This document shows, one piece after another, positions 10,094-19,129 of a stretch of 31,787 nucleotides of DNA. The position numbers and the translations under genes were made by a program. The stretch's first letter is position 1. The number at the start of each line of letters is the position of its first letter. Origin of the DNA: Lindgomyces ingoldianus (lineage: Eukaryota > Ascomycota > Dothideomycetes > Pleosporales > Lindgomycetaceae); assembly GCF_010093535.1 (NCBI RefSeq), contig NW_022985168.1, positions 633,129-664,915 of the forward strand. Reading direction: 5' to 3'. The notes beneath the pieces were generated by a model that was not told where the DNA came from, ran no database searches, and saw only the letters and a list, made by a program, of their open reading frames with translations.

Positions 10094-11884
10094 TCAACGC
10101 CTGTAGATGTCACGATCGCGTTCGCGATCTCGGATCCTGTCTCTCTCGCGACGGTCGGGGCTCCTTGAACGGCTCCGGGGTTCTCGTCGGTCGCCGCGTC
10201 CGAAGTCTCTTGTGTCGCCCGGCCGGTCCCTGTCTCTGAAGCTCCTAGTGCGGTCCGAGCGGTTGTCCTCTCGAGAATGGCCCGAGTCTCGAGAGCCGCG
10301 TCGACCATCACGGGGTCGATCATCTGGGTCTCGTGAGCGGCGATCTGCTGCAGGTGCACGTCTCGGCCCCTCGTCGCCGTAGCTCGGTATGTATGTGTCA
10401 ATATTTCCGCCACGAGGAGCACGCTCTTGGCCAGGTCCATATCGCGGTGGGTGTGGGAGAGGATGACGGCCTTCACCCGGTGGTGCGGGCAGAGTGCCAT
10501 GTCGAGGAGGGGCTTCATATGGTGGACCCTGGCTGTTATTGTGCTCTCTGCCTCCGCCCCAGTGTGGCTGATGGCGGGGCGGCGGTGGCGGGGGAGGTGG
10601 TCGGTGATCACCATAGGGTGGGCCATTTCGGCGGTCATAACCTCCTCCACGGTACTGTGGGCCAGCCCCGGGGGGACCTCTATCTTGCAGACCGTGTCGG
10701 GGACGGTCGCCATTCATCCAAGGACCACCGGTTGGTGGCGGTCCTGAGCCAGTCCATCCATCACTGGGACCCATCCCAACAGTGCCGCCAGCCGGAGCAG
10801 GGGGTAAAGGTTGCTTGTGGCCTCGGGCATTTCGTCGGTCGAGCTCGTGCGAATCCTGGAATGTGGGAATGTCCTCCTCGCGCATTGGTTTCGGATCTTC
10901 TTTGAAGTATGGATGGTCAATAGCATCAATTGCGTTGATGCGCTTCGTCCAATCAAGCATTAGAAGCTGTTTGAGAAGATATCGACCCGACGGGGTGAGG
11001 TCGCGGAACGTCTCCGATAAATTGCCGGGGCAAGTGCCAAAGTTTTTGACTCCATCGTATCCTGGAAGTTGCCTCCATCCGGGCATTGATTCATCGGTTG
11101 GAGAACCGACTAGCTCAAAGATGATTTGAGCCTGGTTGAGATCGCTAGTACCTGCGAGGATCGGCTTCCGCTTGAACATCTCACCAAAGACACAGCCAGC
11201 ACCCCACATGTCAATCGCTGGCGTATATCGTCGGAGTTGGAGGAGCAGTTCTGGAGGGCGGTACCAGCGGGTCACGACCAGCGTCGTGTAGTCTCGTCGG
11301 GCTTCGCCATTGCCTCGACCACGCTGAGGGACAGGCTCGTCGTAGTGTCGTGCAAGACCAAAATCAGCAATCTGGAGTCGACCTCGGTTGTTGATGAGAA
11401 GATTCGCCGCCTTCATATCTCGATGCAGGATATGGTTGTCGTGCAGATAGCGGAGCCCCTTGAACAGCTGCAGCATGTAGCATTTGATTTGGCCTTCGGT
11501 GAAAGAGACGTCTGGATTATCAAGGAGACCCGAGAGGTCATGATCCATGTACGGTGTGACCATGTACAGAATTGCGCGTTTCCTGCCCTCGCCCTTTGGC
11601 CGCTCAATAGCCATCTCTTCCAGCTTCAGAACATTGTGATGCGAAAGCATCTTGAGAAGCTTGATCTCGCGGAGTGCGGTAATTGGAAACCCATCCTTCT
11701 CGTTGTGCATGAGGATCTTTTTCAAAGCGACGATCTGACTGGTGCGATTGTGTTGAGCCTTGTGGACTTCTCCAAAGGTACCCTCACCAAGCTTCTGCAT
11801 AATCCTGTAATCGCCGATTTTGGAGCAGCCATGGAAGCGTCGCGTAATGCCCTTGGACGGAGCTGCCGCCGGGGAGGTCGCCAT
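10094..11884 (-). CDS. Bur1/CDK9-type cyclin-dependent kinase
   Basis: Intronless, 596 residues. The N-terminal kinase domain (about 25-330) has the glycine loop GEGTFGEV (33-40), ATP lysine in ALKK (K55), the PITALRE cyclin-binding helix (67-73) that is the CDK9 hallmark, [10 protein letters not shown] (154-163), DFG (174-176) and an activation loop [15 protein letters not shown], in which T200 is equivalent to the activating threonine of CDK9. The C-terminal ~240 residues are low-complexity: Pro/Gly/Arg-rich with a proline run, then Arg/Asp/Ser dipeptides ending [10 protein letters not shown]. Family role: phosphorylation of the RNA polymerase II CTD and Spt5 with a cyclin partner (Bur2/cyclin T), promoting transcription elongation in the nucleus. 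Bur1 is the yeast name; the Cdk9 name is used in S. pombe. The open frames on the opposite strand are mirror artefacts. Confidence 0.95.
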   Translation of the reverse strand: MATSPAAAPSKGITRRFHGCSKIGDYRIMQKLGEGTFGEVHKAQHNRTSQIVALKKILMHNEKDGFPITALREIKLLKMLSHHNVLKLEEMAIERPKGEGRKRAILYMVTPYMDHDLSGLLDNPDVSFTEGQIKCYMLQLFKGLRYLHDNHILHRDMKAANLLINNRGRLQIADFGLARHYDEPVPQRGRGNGEARRDYTTLVVTRWYRPPELLLQLRRYTPAIDMWGAGCVFGEMFKRKPILAGTSDLNQAQIIFELVGSPTDESMPGWRQLPGYDGVKNFGTCPGNLSETFRDLTPSGRYLLKQLLMLDWTKRINAIDAIDHPYFKEDPKPMREEDIPTFQDSHELDRRNARGHKQPLPPAPAGGTVGMGPSDGWTGSGPPPTGGPWMNGDRPRHGLQDRGPPGAGPQYRGGGYDRRNGPPYGDHRPPPPPPPPRHQPHWGGGREHNNSQGPPYEAPPRHGTLPAPPGEGRHPLPHPPRYGPGQERAPRGGNIDTYIPSYGDEGPRRAPAADRRSRDPDDRPRDGRRGSRDSGHSREDNRSDRTRSFRDRDRPGDTRDFGRGDRREPRSRSRSPDRRERDRIRDRERDRDIYRR

Positions 11885-12358
11885 TGCAGGCTCGAGGTAG
11901 TGGCCGTTAGACGGGGATGGTGTTTACCCGCGGAGGTGAATGCGGCTGGGAGCTTTGCGGAGTGTCGCTGGCTGGCGTTTAGCGATCAGCGCTCGAGGAT
12001 GCGCAAAGAAAAATGGTGTCGTAGAGAGGGGAGGGCAGGGAAGGCAAAGGGTGCCATAGGTAGTGAATGGCCGGTCTTATTATCGCGGCATTACAAGAGG
12101 AAGCGACGGGTAGAATTCAGGACATTCATTACCCTCTTGGCAGAGGTGAACGTAGACGCAGAGACGCGGTGGCCACATCGGCGCTAGTGACTAAGCCTGG
12201 GAACATGAATGCGCTGATCGAACGCCAAGTGGAGCTGCAAGTCACCGCAACCACCGCCATCGAGCCATTGGAGTTCATACACTACGCGTATGTATTTGGA
12301 TTGGACTAGAGGAGCCGTGCAGCGTAACTTATGGTCTTCAGGGCTCGAATTCGACATC
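11885..12358. promoter_or_regulatory. divergent promoter region, kinase and NDUFB2-like gene
   Basis: 474 bases between the start codons of two divergent genes, so it must drive both unless an upstream exon was missed. I saw no convincing TATA or named motif. Plus-strand frames here have no protein features. Confidence 0.5.
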
Positions 12359-12585
12359 ATGGGCCCCCCAAAATACCAACCTCTGCCCGACCACCCTCTC
12401 AAAGCACCATATGTGCGACCGCTGTACCGATTCACTGCCACTGCGCTAGGCGCATCCATGTGGTTCTTCGTGCGTGCAAGCTTGGAAGTGAAGGACAGAT
12501 AGGTACTGACGATAGGTAGTTGATGTACCGGGCGAAGAAGGATGGACCGGCCCTCCTCGGCTGGAAGCACCCGTGGGATCATTGA
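12359..12585 (+). CDS. NDUFB2-like accessory subunit of complex I
   Basis: Two exons (12359-12469 and 12520-12585) are separated by a 50-base intron with an ACTGACG branch-like site. The product is only 58 residues. One hydrophobic segment, around TATALGASMWFFLM, is followed by YRAKKDGPALLGWKHPWDH. This 'MWF...YRAKxDGPxxLGWxHPW' end is the fingerprint I associate with the NDUFB2/AGGG subunit of mitochondrial NADH:ubiquinone oxidoreductase in plants and fungi, a single-pass inner-membrane protein of the membrane arm. The gene is short enough to be missed by routine gene calling, and the spliced reading is essential because exon 1 alone runs into an unrelated tail. It is convergent with the methyltransferase gene downstream. 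Confidence 0.85.
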
Positions 12586-12830
12586 ACTACTGGAGTGGGA
12601 GAGAGATACCGGCATACCGACAATGAACTGTAAACTTGGGGTCAATGTATATAACCAAGGGGAAGGACTCCAGACCCGCAATAAGAACAAGGAGCTCTTG
12701 CATCCATTTCAGCGTCGCCAAGACCTCGAATTTAAAGACATCAAACGCAAGACTCATCCCAAATCGTCATATCTATTGTCCTGACTCCCCGCTACATACA
12801 CAGTACACGCCAGATCTGCAGCCTGCGCCC

Positions 12831-13942
12831 TCATTCTGGCTTCTGAAACAAATAATGACTGACTCCCCAAGTATCCCCACCCTCATACGCAAACAACTCC
12901 GCACACGCCATATAAAAAATCTGCCAGCGATTCCACCAAACCCCTACTCCCTCCTTTCCATACGTTTCCTCCAAGTGCGGCCAAATCTCCTTCTTACACC
13001 CTATCATCTTCACCAGCCAATCCTCACACGTTTTCGCATAATGCTTCCCATTGACCCACCACTGCCTCTCTATCGTTAAATCCTCCTGAAAATACAGCAG
13101 TAAGTCCGCAGAAGGCATCGTCCCTCCCGTAAAGAAATGTTCCGTCATCCACCCAGACTCGAAATCATATGGCGTAGATCTGTGGTTGAAGATGTGCACG
13201 AAGAGTTTTCCACCTGGGATGAGGGCGCGCGAGATTTTGGCGAGGAGGAGAGAGTAGTTTTTCATGTGTTCAAAGAGCTCAATGGAGACTACACGGTCGA
13301 AGCTTGCGAGTGGGAACTCGTAGTCTACGACGTTGCCTGTGATGACGGTAAGGTTGGTGAGGCCTTTGGAGTGGGCGACGGAGTCGATATAGGCTTTTTG
13401 CGTGCGGGAGTTGGAGAAGGCTGTGATGGTGGAGTGGGGGAACAGTTCAGCGAAAAAGAGAGCAGAGGAACCCCAGCCGCAACTTATAAGTCTTGTTAGC
13501 ACAGCTTGCAATGTAAATGGACGGAGCACGTGATATGAACGAGAAAGTGTAGGAAAACTTACCCAAGATCAAGAACCTTCATGCCATCCCTCAACTCTGC
13601 CCTCTCCACATACAGCCTCAACATAGCCACTTCCGCCTGTGCCAACGTCTCACCTCCCTTTTCATACAAGCAACTCGAATACTTCATCCTCGGTCCAAGA
13701 CAGCCTTGCAAAACTCCCGTTCCTACTTCATAATGCTGTTCGTTCGCAGCAGCAGTTTCAACAGCAATGGGTCGCGTGCGCAAGAGTTGGACATACTTCA
13801 TTTTCGACTCGTAGGCTGCTTCCAGTGAGGTAGAGGAGATAGATTGCAAGCGGTCGGCGAGTTGACGCCGAATTCCGAGACGGATTAGGGGGTGCGGGAG
13901 GTAGCCGCCGTCGAGTAGAGGGTTTATTAGGGCGTCAGACAT
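12831..13942 (-). CDS. SAM methyltransferase, coclaurine N-methyltransferase/CFA synthase-like
   Basis: Two exons (13563-13942 and 12831-13482) with an 80-base intron that splits the SAM motif, 343 residues. After splicing the motif I reads VLDLGCGWGS. ANEQHYEVGTGVLQGCLGPRMKYSSCLY and the TLAQAEVAMLRLYVERA helix are the N-terminal signature of the CFA-synthase/mycolic-acid-methyltransferase superfamily. FDRVVSIELFEHMKNY, GGKLFVHIFNHR, WMTEHFFTGGTMPSADLLLYF and VNGKHYAKTCEDW match, in my memory, the plant coclaurine N-methyltransferase branch rather than bacterial cyclopropane synthases. It is probably a soluble class I methyltransferase acting on a small molecule or lipid; the substrate is unknown. 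No secondary-metabolite genes surround it. A perfect TGACGTCA lies 281 bases upstream of the start. Confidence 0.9.
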
Positions 13943-14657
13943 TAGAAGGTCTGGGGTTTGTTAGTATACTAGTTTGTGAACGGAAGGTATTTTCAGGCGT
14001 CAGTAACCTACCTGAGATTCTATTCATCTTGAACGAATAAAGTTGAATGAATTAGTTCAAACAAAAGAAGCAATTGGGATTGCACGAGTGGGTAATTAGC
14101 GTATATGGATTCTGAGGCGAGGTCATGAACTACACTAGAAGTCTATCATCATCTTGAGGACATGTTGTTGAGAAGAATGCCGTTTCAAAGGGGTTCGGAT
14201 TGGGTTTAGTGGCATAGAATGGTGACGTCATGATTAATGCGTCTGAAAGCGAGGTACGTTTGCTTTTAAGGTGTGACCGTTAGGAAAATTATTTTATTCG
14301 TGGGAGGGAGACACATTTGAAAGCTTGACCGTGGGTTGAGTGAGGAAGAGTGGTGCCCGCGTCTTTCTAGCTAGTACAGCGCGGGAAGGATCGGCGGGAT
14401 GCAGGGTTCGGTCACATTACTGGTCGACATATTGCGGGTAGCCCTGAAGAAGATCTTTTCGATCGATGATGACGAAGAATAGGTGGGGGACATTCAAAGT
14501 TGGTATCTAATCGAGTCCAAATTCTAGAAAAGTCCTCTCAAACAGCCTACCACGGTTGCATACAAACCCCCTCAACAGCATTCCCTAACTGCTTAAGGCG
14601 TGAGCCATATAAACACCCAACCAGCCCCCCTGCACCCATCCATCTATCACTACCACT
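13943..14657. other. intergenic region
   Basis: Promoter side of the methyltransferase gene and 3' flank of the 471-aa gene. It contains TGACGTCA at 14223-14230. No coding sequence recognised. Confidence 0.5.
14223..14230. promoter_or_regulatory. TGACGTCA, perfect CRE/ATF palindrome
   Basis: Full 8-base CRE consensus, 281 bases upstream of the methyltransferase ATG. ATF/CREB-type bZIP proteins, such as fungal AtfA, bind this sequence. The role here is inferred. Confidence 0.5.
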
Positions 14658-16175
14658 TCACCTACTCCCACCCCAATTCCCCCTACACACACAGCTCCTC
14701 GTCTGAACATGAATCACACCTGTATGAATCGCCTCAACAATCCACTCCAACCACTCCAACTCATGCTCCACCAACAACATCGGCTCCCCAGTCTCAACCC
14801 TCCCTTTCCGAATCCTACCAAGAAAGTACCGAAGCTTCCCTGCAGACTGCCCTAAGGTTGCAGGGACACGACGCTCTTGGCCCGCGGCCTCCTTTTCCAT
14901 GTAGTCCATTCGCTCAACACGGTTCATAAGATGGGAGTATATCCCCTCAGATTCTTCGTACTTGAGGAGGGCTCTTGCGGCGCGTTTTAGGCGCAGGGAG
15001 TCGTCTCGAGTGGCGTGGGTACATGGGTGAAGGCTGGGTTCTCCAGGTGATCTGGGTTGGGGGGGAGGGGAAGAGGGGAAGACGACTATGGAGCTGTTTT
15101 CGGCTTCGGATGAGTAGTCAAAATCGTTGGTCATTTCTGAGTCGCAGTCGAGAGAGGCTTCTTCACTAATTTCGTCTTCTCCGCCTTGGATGCCATTACA
15201 CTCTTTTCCCGGAGTAGCAGGGCTGGTGTCTCCGGTCTTTTGTGGGCTTCCAATAACTGTGACACTCCCAACTTCCATCCCTTCATCTTCCCTAATTGTG
15301 GTGAGCTTCTCAGCATCCTGATCTTCAACCGCATCAAAATACACACTCATCCTGAGACCCGAAGAACGCCGCGGACGATACGGCATTGGGTCTTTAACAG
15401 CCCCCGAGGTCAACTCCGGTATACCGCTAGGAACGTAGTATTCAACAAACGGCTGCGTACTCGTGATACGAGTGTTCTTGACAGCAGGCAGCAGTGGTAT
15501 ATGCGATCCGACAGTCTCAGCAGGTTCAATCGGAGGATATTCTAGATTAAGTAAGGATGAACGCCTCTTATACGATCGTCCATTGCTGGATTGGTGCGTT
15601 TGTGGAAGATTGCCAAACTTATTGTCGAGAGTAGAGAATAGTCGCACCCCAGGGTCGCAATGACTAGTTAGCCCGGGGTTCAGTGGCATGTCGCTCATGG
15701 GCAGGTCGGTTGTAACGGCTGACTTGAATGGCGTGGTTTCACGCTGAGTATCCCATGATGGCTCCCCGTGACCATGGGTCTGCTGAATGTTAGTTTTATA
15801 CCAGACTTGAACGTTATAGTGTTGCCGAACTTACAGGTCTCTGAACTGAACTGCGGTCCCCGGAACTATCCGAGATTCTATCCCAAGAACGGGAATTATG
15901 AGAGCCTTTTGGCAGCCATTTATGTGGAGGCTTCGTGGGAGTCTACAACGTTAGAGACAGCCCTGAATTGAAGCATAGCAAAAACTTACACTAGGCTCTG
16001 GTGGCACTAGTTGGCTCTTGGTGAGCTTTCCAAGCATGGTCGTGGTAGGCATACGCAGAGTTGGAGAGTTAGCAAGGTTGCGGTAATTTAGAACTAAGGG
16101 CGTGAAAGATTTGGAAGCCGTTTGTTTATGTAGGCTAGGGGGACGCCACGGTAACGGCAGTGAGAGAGCAGGCAT
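14658..16175 (-). CDS. hypothetical Ser/Pro-rich protein, about 471 aa
   Basis: Three exons inferred: 15990-16175, 15835-15942 and 14658-15779, with introns of 47 and 55 bases, all in phase. Exon 2 (TPTKPPHKWLPKGSHNSRSW) joins smoothly to both sides, which supports the model. Much of the protein looks disordered, with acidic/Ser-rich stretches and basic-serine boxes (KRRSSLLNL, RPRRSSGLRMS) resembling kinase target sites. The C-terminal ~100 residues appear folded and helical (RLKRAARALLKYEESEGIYSHL, then KLRYFLGRIRKGR and LLVEHELEWLEWIVEAIH). The family is not recognised. The start is uncertain (a second ATG lies inside exon 1), and the last ~17 residues look unlike the rest, so an extra 3' intron is possible. 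Confidence 0.7.
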
Positions 16176-16421
16176 GTGAACAAGAGTGACAGTGACATTG
16201 ACAACAAAGTGAGAACAAGAGAAATCCTGGTAATCACCAGTATTAGCCCAAATGCTGTCAAAGATTTTTTTTTTTTTAAAGAAATTGGAAAGACACCCTT
16301 CTAGCGCTAGAAAAGTGGATAGCATAAACCATATTGATATCAACATGCAGCCAAAAATGCTTCTTTCCAACCCAATCCTTACATTACCGAATTGCGCCAT
16401 GACATGAACATCTCACGCTTC

Positions 16422-17703
16422 TTAGTTCTTCCCCTTGGCTAGCAGCTCAACGCCTGCCCTCACGACCCCTATGGTAGCTCCCGTTTGTATCGACTCACTC
16501 CCGCCACCACTCAACCGGTATTCGATATCTGCTAGCCCCGACATCCACGTTACCATAGTCTGACTCGGAACATCGCTTTTCACCAATTCCTCACTCAACG
16601 CCGTTAGGATATCCGCCAAGGCCAATCCCTTTAGCGACTTGATATTGTTGATTGTTTTGAGACACTGGGTGATATCGGAGGTACTCATGAGCATGTCCAG
16701 GATGAACTTGATGTCTGACGGATGCGGCGCTGCGATACAGTCATAGATGGTGGTCTCGGTGATTTGATCCCTAACGATGGTGCTAGGATCCGGTGCTGGC
16801 TTTCCTGGTGGTTGGAGTGGGGTGCTAGACGCATGACATGCCTGGAGCACGTTCAATGCTCGCCTCATATCGCCCTTACTTAGTGTAACTAACGACGCAG
16901 TAGCATCTGGGATGATGTTGATATTCTCCTCCTCGATAACCTTGTCCACCAAACTCCGAATATCAACTTCCTTCAAAGGAGAAAACCGGAACCGAGTGCA
17001 TCGAGAAAGCAGCGCGGGTGATAATTTGTGTGTGTAGTTTGCGATAATGCAGAATCGAGTGTTTGCGGTGTATTTCTCCATGATCCGTCGAAGCGCCATT
17101 TGCGCGGTTGCGGTCATTGCGTCCGCTTCGTCGAGGATAATGAGCTTGAAGGTAGCAAGTGAGGAAGACTCCCCTGGTTTTGGTGCAGCAGAAAAGATTT
17201 GCTTTGTGCTGCTGAAGGTCTTGATCTGTTCTCTAACAACGTCGATACCTCTGTCATCTGAAGCGTTTAGTTCCAAGACCATCTGTCGCATATTCTTGTT
17301 TCCATAAATTCGTCGAGCGAGGGCGAGGACGGTAGAGGTTTTGCCAGTTCCGGGTGGGCCATAGAGAAGGAGGTGTGGTAGTCGCTAGGTATTGTCAGTA
17401 CAGAGCTTCCATGCTGGGGAGTCGAACACACATTTGAATCAACGAACTTATTGATGGTCGCGAGGATGTCCTGGTGGCCGGCAACATCGTTAAGAGTGTT
17501 CGGTCGATATTTCTCTACCCTTTGTACACATAAGTAACTTGTTATTCATATCTCCAAACATGCACATACCATGGTAGGGAGTCTTCTGCCTCGACAGGCA
17601 GATTCGCAGCACTCCTCTTCCCCTTCTGCGTTTCCCCGCCGAACTTAATGGTTGTGTCGGCAACAGGCGCATCAACGTCCATCTCATCGTCGAAATCAGA
17701 CAT
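16422..17703 (-). CDS. rfc3: replication factor C subunit 3 (human RFC5 ortholog)
   Basis: Small subunit of the AAA+ clamp loader that opens PCNA at primer-template junctions during DNA replication and repair. Three exons (17570-17703, 17432-17519, 16422-17384) with 50- and 47-base introns, 394 residues. After splicing: an acidic leader, WVEKYRPNTLNDVAGHQDI (RFC box), Walker A GPPGTGKTS, LELNASDDRGIDVVR, Walker B LIILDEADAM, sensor/arginine-finger region LLSRCTRFRF, then KGDMRRALNVLQ (sensor 2) and the helical collar domain. The DEAD Walker B, the SRC motif and VEKYRP at the N-terminus fit the yeast Rfc3/human RFC5 branch best. It shares a 297-base divergent promoter with the ARPC3 gene, and ACGCG/ACGCGT boxes lie just upstream. 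Confidence 0.96.
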
Positions 17704-18000
17704 TTTGCTATAAAATTTCACAGGATATGCCTGGAATTGCAAGAATTAGAAACGAGAAGTATCACGATAGACGGAGAATTGTTCAATACACGAAGCTGAA
17801 CAATTGAGGTAGAAGACGCGCCGCGCTCGCTCTTTGACGCGTTAATGAGAGTGAAAACGGCAAAGCGTCATTACATCAGCACATCCCGCTTCAGCCCTAC
17901 CAACCCACTTCACATTGCCAAGCCACACGCATCACTGCGCCGAAGAACCCAAGTACTCTCTTTCTATAGCCCAACGCCCGGAGACAAGCAGACATTCAAG
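17704..18000. promoter_or_regulatory. divergent promoter, rfc3 and ARPC3
   Basis: Only 297 bases separate the two start codons. The MCB-like boxes lie roughly in the middle, so regulation could reach both genes. Confidence 0.6.
17816..17842. promoter_or_regulatory. two MluI cell-cycle box (MCB) motifs
   Basis: ACGCG at 17816-17820 and the full palindrome ACGCGT at 17837-17842 lie about 113-139 bases upstream of the rfc3 ATG. In budding and fission yeast the MBF complex (Mbp1/Swi6 type) binds ACGCGT to drive replication genes at G1/S. Occurrence in front of a clamp-loader gene fits; function here is inferred. Confidence 0.6.
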
Positions 18001-18882
18001 ATGCCTGTAAGTGTGCAAATCCATGAAGCTTACGACAGCTTCACGGCTATCACAAAGCTGACTTAAATTCCTTCCAGGCCTACCACTCCGTCTTCTTAGA
18101 CGAACCAAACCAGCACCTAATTGGTACCTCTCACCCTTCCACTCTCACTCCCTCTCACTCCCTCCCTCCCCTCCCTCCCCCCTTAACTCTACTCTAATAT
18201 TCCCCAAAGGAAACTTCGCCCTCCTCCCCCTCCGAACCCGCACCCGAGGCCCCGCACTCCAGCTACCCCCACTCCCAGCCAACCTCACAGACCTAACCAT
18301 CGATGCCTCGCACGAATCCTATGACCCGCTAGACGAGGTCCTCTCGCTGTTCCGCGCCAACACTTTCTTCCGGAACTTCGAGATCAAAGGACCCGCAGAC
18401 CGCGTGCTGATTTACGGAATTTTGTACGTAAGTGAGGTGTTAGGGAAGATTAAACCGGGGATGGGAAAAAGGGAAGCAGAGAAGGTAATATTTGCTCCGA
18501 GCCCCTGGTTTAATTTAATTTGGATGCTGTATTATTTGAATATATCAGGGCTATCGTGGCCGGCGCAAATTCCGCCGACTTTCAAGATGAGATGAGATGA
18601 GATTGTCTATACACCAGCTAATATTCCCGGACTTAGGCCGTAATGAACATCGCCTTGGACACAAATTTCGCCATCCCAGGCGACGCCGGATTCCCACTTA
18701 ACCAAGCCTTCGAAGCTCCATCAGACAGGAATTCAGCGGAGACGCTGCGGCAGTATCTCATGCAAGTGCGGCAGGAACTTGCGACGAGATTGCTGAATAG
18801 GGTGTTTGCAGATGGGACGAATGTGCCGAGTAAGTGGTGGTTGAGCTTTACGAAGAGGAAGTTTATGGGGAAGACTTTGTGA
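18001..18882 (+). CDS. Arp2/3 complex subunit 3 (ARPC3/p21-Arc/Arc18)
   Basis: Four exons: 18001-18006, 18078-18123, 18210-18484, 18637-18882; 190 residues, versus about 178 in animals. The first coding exon is only six bases (Met-Pro). The spliced N-terminus MPAYHSVFLDEPNQHLIGNFALLPLR, FRANTFFRNFEIKGPADRVLIYGILY, then FAIPGDAGFPLN and PSKWWLSFTKRKFM, match the ARPC3 family throughout. Role: structural subunit of the seven-protein complex that nucleates branched actin filaments at endocytic patches. Intron 2 is an almost pure pyrimidine tract (18131-18183) before CCCCAAAG. An extra loop after LPLRTRTRG explains the greater length. Confidence 0.95.
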
Positions 18883-19129
18883 GTGGTGAGCGTCGGCGAC
18901 GCTGTGTGGGGAGAAGCTGCCATGGCATGTCGTGAAAAGGGATATACGGAATGTATTAAGGAGGAGAGTGCATGGCATGCTATGGGGTGGGATAGATGGG
19001 GAGAAAATCAGAGAGAAAGCCTGGTAAGGCATTCTTGAGTCAAGCTGATTGGTATCGTCAGCCATATTTTGACTTTAAAATCTACCAACCCATCCTCACA
19101 TCACCAAATCTCTCAAAATCAGTACGGCA

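Noticed and set aside
10333..10905. 190-codon plus-strand frame opposite the kinase tail
   Set aside because: Antisense shadow of a Pro/Gly/Arg-rich coding stretch.
11126..12187. 353-codon plus-strand frame opposite the kinase
   Set aside because: It runs antisense across the conserved kinase domain, has no family motifs, and is a mirror effect of the coding strand's codon bias.
12184..12690. 168-codon minus-strand frame over the NDUFB2-like gene
   Set aside because: It overlaps a spliced plus-strand gene with a family fingerprint and shows no features itself.
15951..16400. Longer minus frame starting MAQFGNVRIG upstream of the 471-aa protein
   Set aside because: The extra N-terminus passes through a T-run and looks like 5' UTR. 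The ATG at 16175 is more plausible.
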